Below are positions 4,847 to 6,591 of a DNA stretch of 6,591 nucleotides, in pieces. The position numbers and the translations under genes are program-made. The stretch's first letter is position 1. Each line of letters starts with the position of its first letter. The notes below the pieces were generated by a model, which saw only the letters and a program-made list of their open reading frames with translations, was not told the origin of the DNA and ran no database searches. Where the stretch lies: positions 1 to 6,591 of the forward strand of contig DATDXL010000012.1 of NCBI GenBank assembly GCA_036517235.1. The letters are read 5' to 3'. Source of the DNA: 2-02-FULL-46-13 sp036517235. Lineage in GTDB: Bacteria; Patescibacteriota; Minisyncoccia; Phycocordibacterales; DSPV01.

Positions 4847-5243
4847 AAAATGGCAGACCAAGCGGTCTAACCCCAAACGAGTACATGTGGAGGTGCGCGG
4901 TTCTTCCGTTGCATTCGGCTCATTCGGACTCAAGGCGCTCGCACCAGGCCGTCTCCGTAGCCAACAGATAGAGGCCGCTCGAAAGGCGATGGCCCATGTT
5001 ATGGGGAAGAACGGTAAAATGTGGATCCGTATCTTCCCTGACCGTCCGTATACTCAGAAAGGGGCAGAAGTAGGTATGGGTTCTGGAAAAGGAGACCCGC
5101 AGGGATACTGCGCCGAGATTTTTCCCGGGAGGCTTTTATTTGAGGTAGACGGACTTCCGGAGCTTGACGCTCGAGAAGCTCTTCGGAAAGCAGGAACAAA
5201 ACTTCCGGTGAAGACCAAGGTAGTGAGCCGTGCTATTGCCTAA
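4818..5243 (+). CDS. rplP: 50S ribosomal protein L16 (uL16)
   Basis: Large-subunit protein that helps position A-site tRNA. The 141-aa product starts MMFPKKVKYRKWQ, which matches the family's M-L-x-P-K-x-x-KYRK opening. It contains GSVAFGSFGLKALAPGRL-like sequence near 30-47, WIRIFPDRPYTQKGAEVGMG and the functional GSGKGDPQGY loop. It ends AREALRKAGTKLPVKTKVV. The second Met (4821) is an alternative start, but ACC-ATG at 4818 fits the start context of its neighbours. The start lies inside rpsC (29-bp overlap), which suggests translational coupling or reinitiation. Confidence 0.98.
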   Translation: MMFPKKVKYRKWQTKRSNPKRVHVEVRGSSVAFGSFGLKALAPGRLRSQQIEAARKAMAHVMGKNGKMWIRIFPDRPYTQKGAEVGMGSGKGDPQGYCAEIFPGRLLFEVDGLPELDAREALRKAGTKLPVKTKVVSRAIA

Positions 5244-5246
5244 GCC

Positions 5247-5438
5247 ATGTCAAAGAAAATCGAATTACAAAAGAAAGGGGAGAAAGAATTACTGGAACTC
5301 TTGGAAGAAAAGAGGAAAGGCCTTTGGAAGTTCCATTTCGGAGCGTCGGGTAGCAAGGCACGAAATGTCAAAGAAGGGAGAACGCTACGTCGCGACATCG
5401 CCCGAGTGTTGACCGCGCTCTCTGCCAGAAACAAGTAA
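5247..5438 (+). CDS. rpmC: 50S ribosomal protein L29 (uL29)
   Basis: Small coiled-coil-like two-helix protein next to uL23 at the tunnel exit. The 63-aa length is normal. The first helix is very charged (KKIELQKKGEKELLELLEEKRKG) and the second carries NVKEGRTLRRDIARVLTAL, corresponding to the family's R-x-x-IARxxT motif. The start GCC-ATG lies three bases after the rplP stop and in the same frame. Confidence 0.96.
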   Translation: MSKKIELQKKGEKELLELLEEKRKGLWKFHFGASGSKARNVKEGRTLRRDIARVLTALSARNK

Positions 5439-5453
5439 ACAGCTAATATTACC

Positions 5454-5756
5454 ATGGATATCACCAACAACACAGAGAAGAAAGAAAGGATCCTTACGGG
5501 GAAAGTGGTTTCGGCGAAAATGAAGGATACCGTTGTGGTATTGGTGACCCGCTACCGTAAGCACCCAAAGTATGGTAAGTTCCTTGTTCGTAGCAAGCGT
5601 CTGAAGGCGCATGATAAAGGAAACACCTGTTCTCTAGGTGATACGGTTTTCATCAAAGAAACGCGACCGATTTCAAAAGATAAAAATTTCATAGTGGTCG
5701 GGAAAAAAGTACAAGCCGTTATACCAGAAGCGATGCCAGTAGAAAGCGACGCATAA
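5454..5756 (+). CDS. rpsQ: 30S ribosomal protein S17 (uS17)
   Basis: OB-fold 16S rRNA binder in the small-subunit body. The 100-aa product carries LTGKVVSAKMKDTVVVLV (about 14-31), then RYRKHPKYGKFLVRSKRLKA and HDKGNTCSLGDTVFIKETRPISKDKNF. Together these match the family almost throughout. It is longer than the usual 80-90 aa through short N- and C-terminal additions. The start is ACC-ATG-G without a Shine-Dalgarno, 15 bases after rpmC and in the same frame. Confidence 0.98.
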   Translation: MDITNNTEKKERILTGKVVSAKMKDTVVVLVTRYRKHPKYGKFLVRSKRLKAHDKGNTCSLGDTVFIKETRPISKDKNFIVVGKKVQAVIPEAMPVESDA

Positions 5757-5765
5757 TCGAGTACC

Positions 5766-6137
5766 ATGATACAGCCACGTTCAATCGTAAAGATCTGTGA
5801 TAATTCGGGAGCCCGTATAGGGAGGATTTTCAAAGTGCTCGGAGGAAGTCGGAGACGTTACGCGCAGATCGGCGACAGAGTCGTACTTTCGGTCCAGAAA
5901 GCAGAACCCCGCAAGGCCATAAAGAAAAAAGATGTCTTACAGGCCGTAGTGGTTCGACAGCGTAACGCCTATCGCCGCAAGGACGGTTCCTACATTCGTT
6001 TTGACGAGAACGCGGTGGTTATCTTAGAGAAAGAAAAGAAGGAACCCATCGCAGGTCGCGTATTCGGTCCCATCCCGCGCGAGATAGCCGATATGGGGTA
6101 CCAGCAGATCGCTTCTCTTGCACCCGAAGTAGTATAA
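5766..6137 (+). CDS. rplN: 50S ribosomal protein L14 (uL14)
   Basis: Conserved large-subunit protein at the subunit interface (bridge B8) and the contact point of the silencing factor RsfS. The 123-aa length is typical. It begins MIQPRSIVKICDNSGARIG. It contains IGDRVVLSVQKAEPRKAIKK, VVVRQRNAYRRKDGSYIRFDENAVVIL and the terminal GRVFGPIPREIADMGYQQIASLAPEVV. The start is ACC-ATG, nine bases after rpsQ and in frame with it. Confidence 0.99.
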   Translation: MIQPRSIVKICDNSGARIGRIFKVLGGSRRRYAQIGDRVVLSVQKAEPRKAIKKKDVLQAVVVRQRNAYRRKDGSYIRFDENAVVILEKEKKEPIAGRVFGPIPREIADMGYQQIASLAPEVV

Positions 6138-6141
6138 AACC

Positions 6142-6450
6142 ATGCGAATCAAAAAAGGAGACAACGTCATAGTGATTTCTGGGACAGAAAAAGGAAAGAC
6201 TGGTAAAGTCTTGAAGGTCTTTCCTGGGCACAACACCGTTCTTATCGAGGGGGTGAATGTGCGCAAGAAACACCAGAAGCCTCGTAGAACCGATCAGAAA
6301 GGACAGATTGTAGACAAGACGTTTCCTATCCACGTCTCCAACGCGGCAGTAATAGATCCTTCAAGCGGCAAACAAACACGCATCGGCAAAAAGCGCATCG
6401 GCGACTCGTTTGTCCGTGTTAGCAAAAAAAGCGGTGCGACCCTTGCATAA
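6142..6450 (+). CDS. rplX: 50S ribosomal protein L24 (uL24)
   Basis: Early assembly initiator protein of the large subunit, at the tunnel exit. The 102-aa product has the KOW motif near the N-terminus (KKGDNVIVISGTEKGKTGKV, about 4-23). GVNVRKKHQKP follows, then GQIVDKTFPIHVSNAAVIDP and a basic C-terminal part (RIGKKRIGDSFVRVSKKSG). It starts at ACC-ATG, four bases after the rplN stop, and is followed by an inverted-repeat element rather than directly by rplE. Confidence 0.98.
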   Translation: MRIKKGDNVIVISGTEKGKTGKVLKVFPGHNTVLIEGVNVRKKHQKPRRTDQKGQIVDKTFPIHVSNAAVIDPSSGKQTRIGKKRIGDSFVRVSKKSGATLA

Positions 6451-6458
6451 GCATTTTC

Positions 6459-6539
6459 ATGAGTCCCGTTAGAAATAGGTCGTCGAGGACGACCGTTGTA
6501 AAACGGGGGAAAGTAAGTAAGATACAAATTTACGGGTAA
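6459..6539 (+). other. Possible 26-codon upstream ORF ahead of rplE
   Basis: An ATG at 6459, eight bases after the rplX stop, opens a 26-codon basic frame (MSPVRNRSSRTTVVKRG...) that ends in TAA at 6537-6539. It is in phase with the rplE ATG 123 nt downstream. The situation mirrors the 17-codon frame at 762-815. The ATG is best explained as the original rplE start left behind by the insertion, though translation as a leader peptide is possible. No Shine-Dalgarno is visible. Confidence 0.25.
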
Positions 6540-6581
6540 TCGATAAAAACGATATTAACAAACAAGCAGATTTCTAACGGG
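6463..6581 (+). mobile_element. ATG-abutting inverted-repeat element, copy 2 (rplX/rplE)
   Basis: The 12-bp perfect terminal inverted repeats are CCCGTTAGAAAT (6465-6476) and ATTTCTAACGGG (6570-6581). They share their outer ten bases with the element at 765-893. The inner two bases differ from that copy but remain complementary. Inside is a strong hairpin, GGTCGTC-GAG-GACGACC (6478-6494), then A/T-rich sequence. ATGA occurs just left of the element (6459-6462) and directly right of it (6582-6585), a possible target duplication. Removing one ATGA and the element would put rplE eight bases after rplX, the normal spacing here. Apart from the arms, the interior shows no clear similarity to copy 1. 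Confidence 0.65.
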
Positions 6582-6591
6582 ATGAAAAAAA
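6582..6591 (+). CDS. rplE: Start of 50S ribosomal protein L5 (uL5), partial
   Basis: Only ATGAAAAAAA is visible (M-K-K). The identity rests on position: rplE follows rplX in nearly all bacterial spc operons. The start directly abuts the right arm of the inverted-repeat element, exactly as rplW does. The sequence itself cannot confirm the product. Confidence 0.5.

Noticed and set aside
794..6525. Shared 8-mer TAAGATAC in both inverted-repeat elements (794-801 and 6518-6525)
   Set aside because: It sits at different distances from the ends and has no shared surroundings. It is probably chance in A/T-rich sequence.

Overview
The window is a stretch of the bacterial S10/spc ribosomal-protein cluster, all on the + strand. 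In order it carries uL4, uL23, uL2, then an interruption of about 1.2 kb, then uS19, uL22, uS3, uL16, uL29, uS17, uL14, uL24 and the first codons of what should be uL5. Gene order and protein sequences make every ribosomal call secure. The style suggests Candidate Phyla Radiation (Patescibacteria), most likely Parcubacteria. Reasons are near-absent Shine-Dalgarno sites, short Lys/Ala-rich terminal extensions on several ribosomal proteins, and inverted-repeat inserts between operon genes. TGA ends the minus-strand gene, which speaks against the UGA-recoding Gracilibacteria/Absconditabacteria. The lineage call is inference; no rRNA gene is present.

Layout: 1-85 is a non-coding leader with degenerate TAGGGTATAGGGT-like repeats that fold back on themselves. 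Positions 86-2158 hold rplD-rplW-rplB and end in a very strong intrinsic terminator (2159-2182). Positions 2183-3343 interrupt the normally tight rplB-rpsS junction. This module holds three hairpins, a minus-strand ClpP-like gene that seems to lack the catalytic Ser and Asp, a divergent control region with repeated GTCTA/TAGAC pentamers, an unrecognised 93-aa acidic protein gene on +, its likely terminator, and a 185-nt gap. That gap has DnaA-box-like words and a strong extended -10 promoter that restarts the ribosomal operon. Positions 3344-6450 are eight tightly packed ribosomal protein genes; rpsC and rplP overlap by 29 bp.

Two observations stand out. First, two inverted-repeat elements (765-893 and 6463-6581) have the same 10-bp terminal core (CCCGTTAGAA / TTCTAACGGG). 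Each ends exactly against the ATG of the next gene (rplW, rplE), and each has a second in-frame ATG just before its left end. The next two bases of the arms differ between copies but stay complementary (GC/GC versus AT/AT). This looks like a start-codon-duplicating mobile or regulatory cassette. Second, all seven internal starts in the rpsS-rplX unit read RCC-ATG (A or G at -3, CC at -2/-1), a Kozak-like context with no Shine-Dalgarno. Starts at transcription-unit heads, after inserts, or of rplB do not show it.

Functionally, the ribosomal genes encode proteins around the exit tunnel, the peptidyl-transferase region (uL2, uL4, uL22, uL23, uL29, uL24, uL16, uL14) and the small-subunit head and body (uS19, uS3, uS17). 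The inserted module has no evident ribosomal role.
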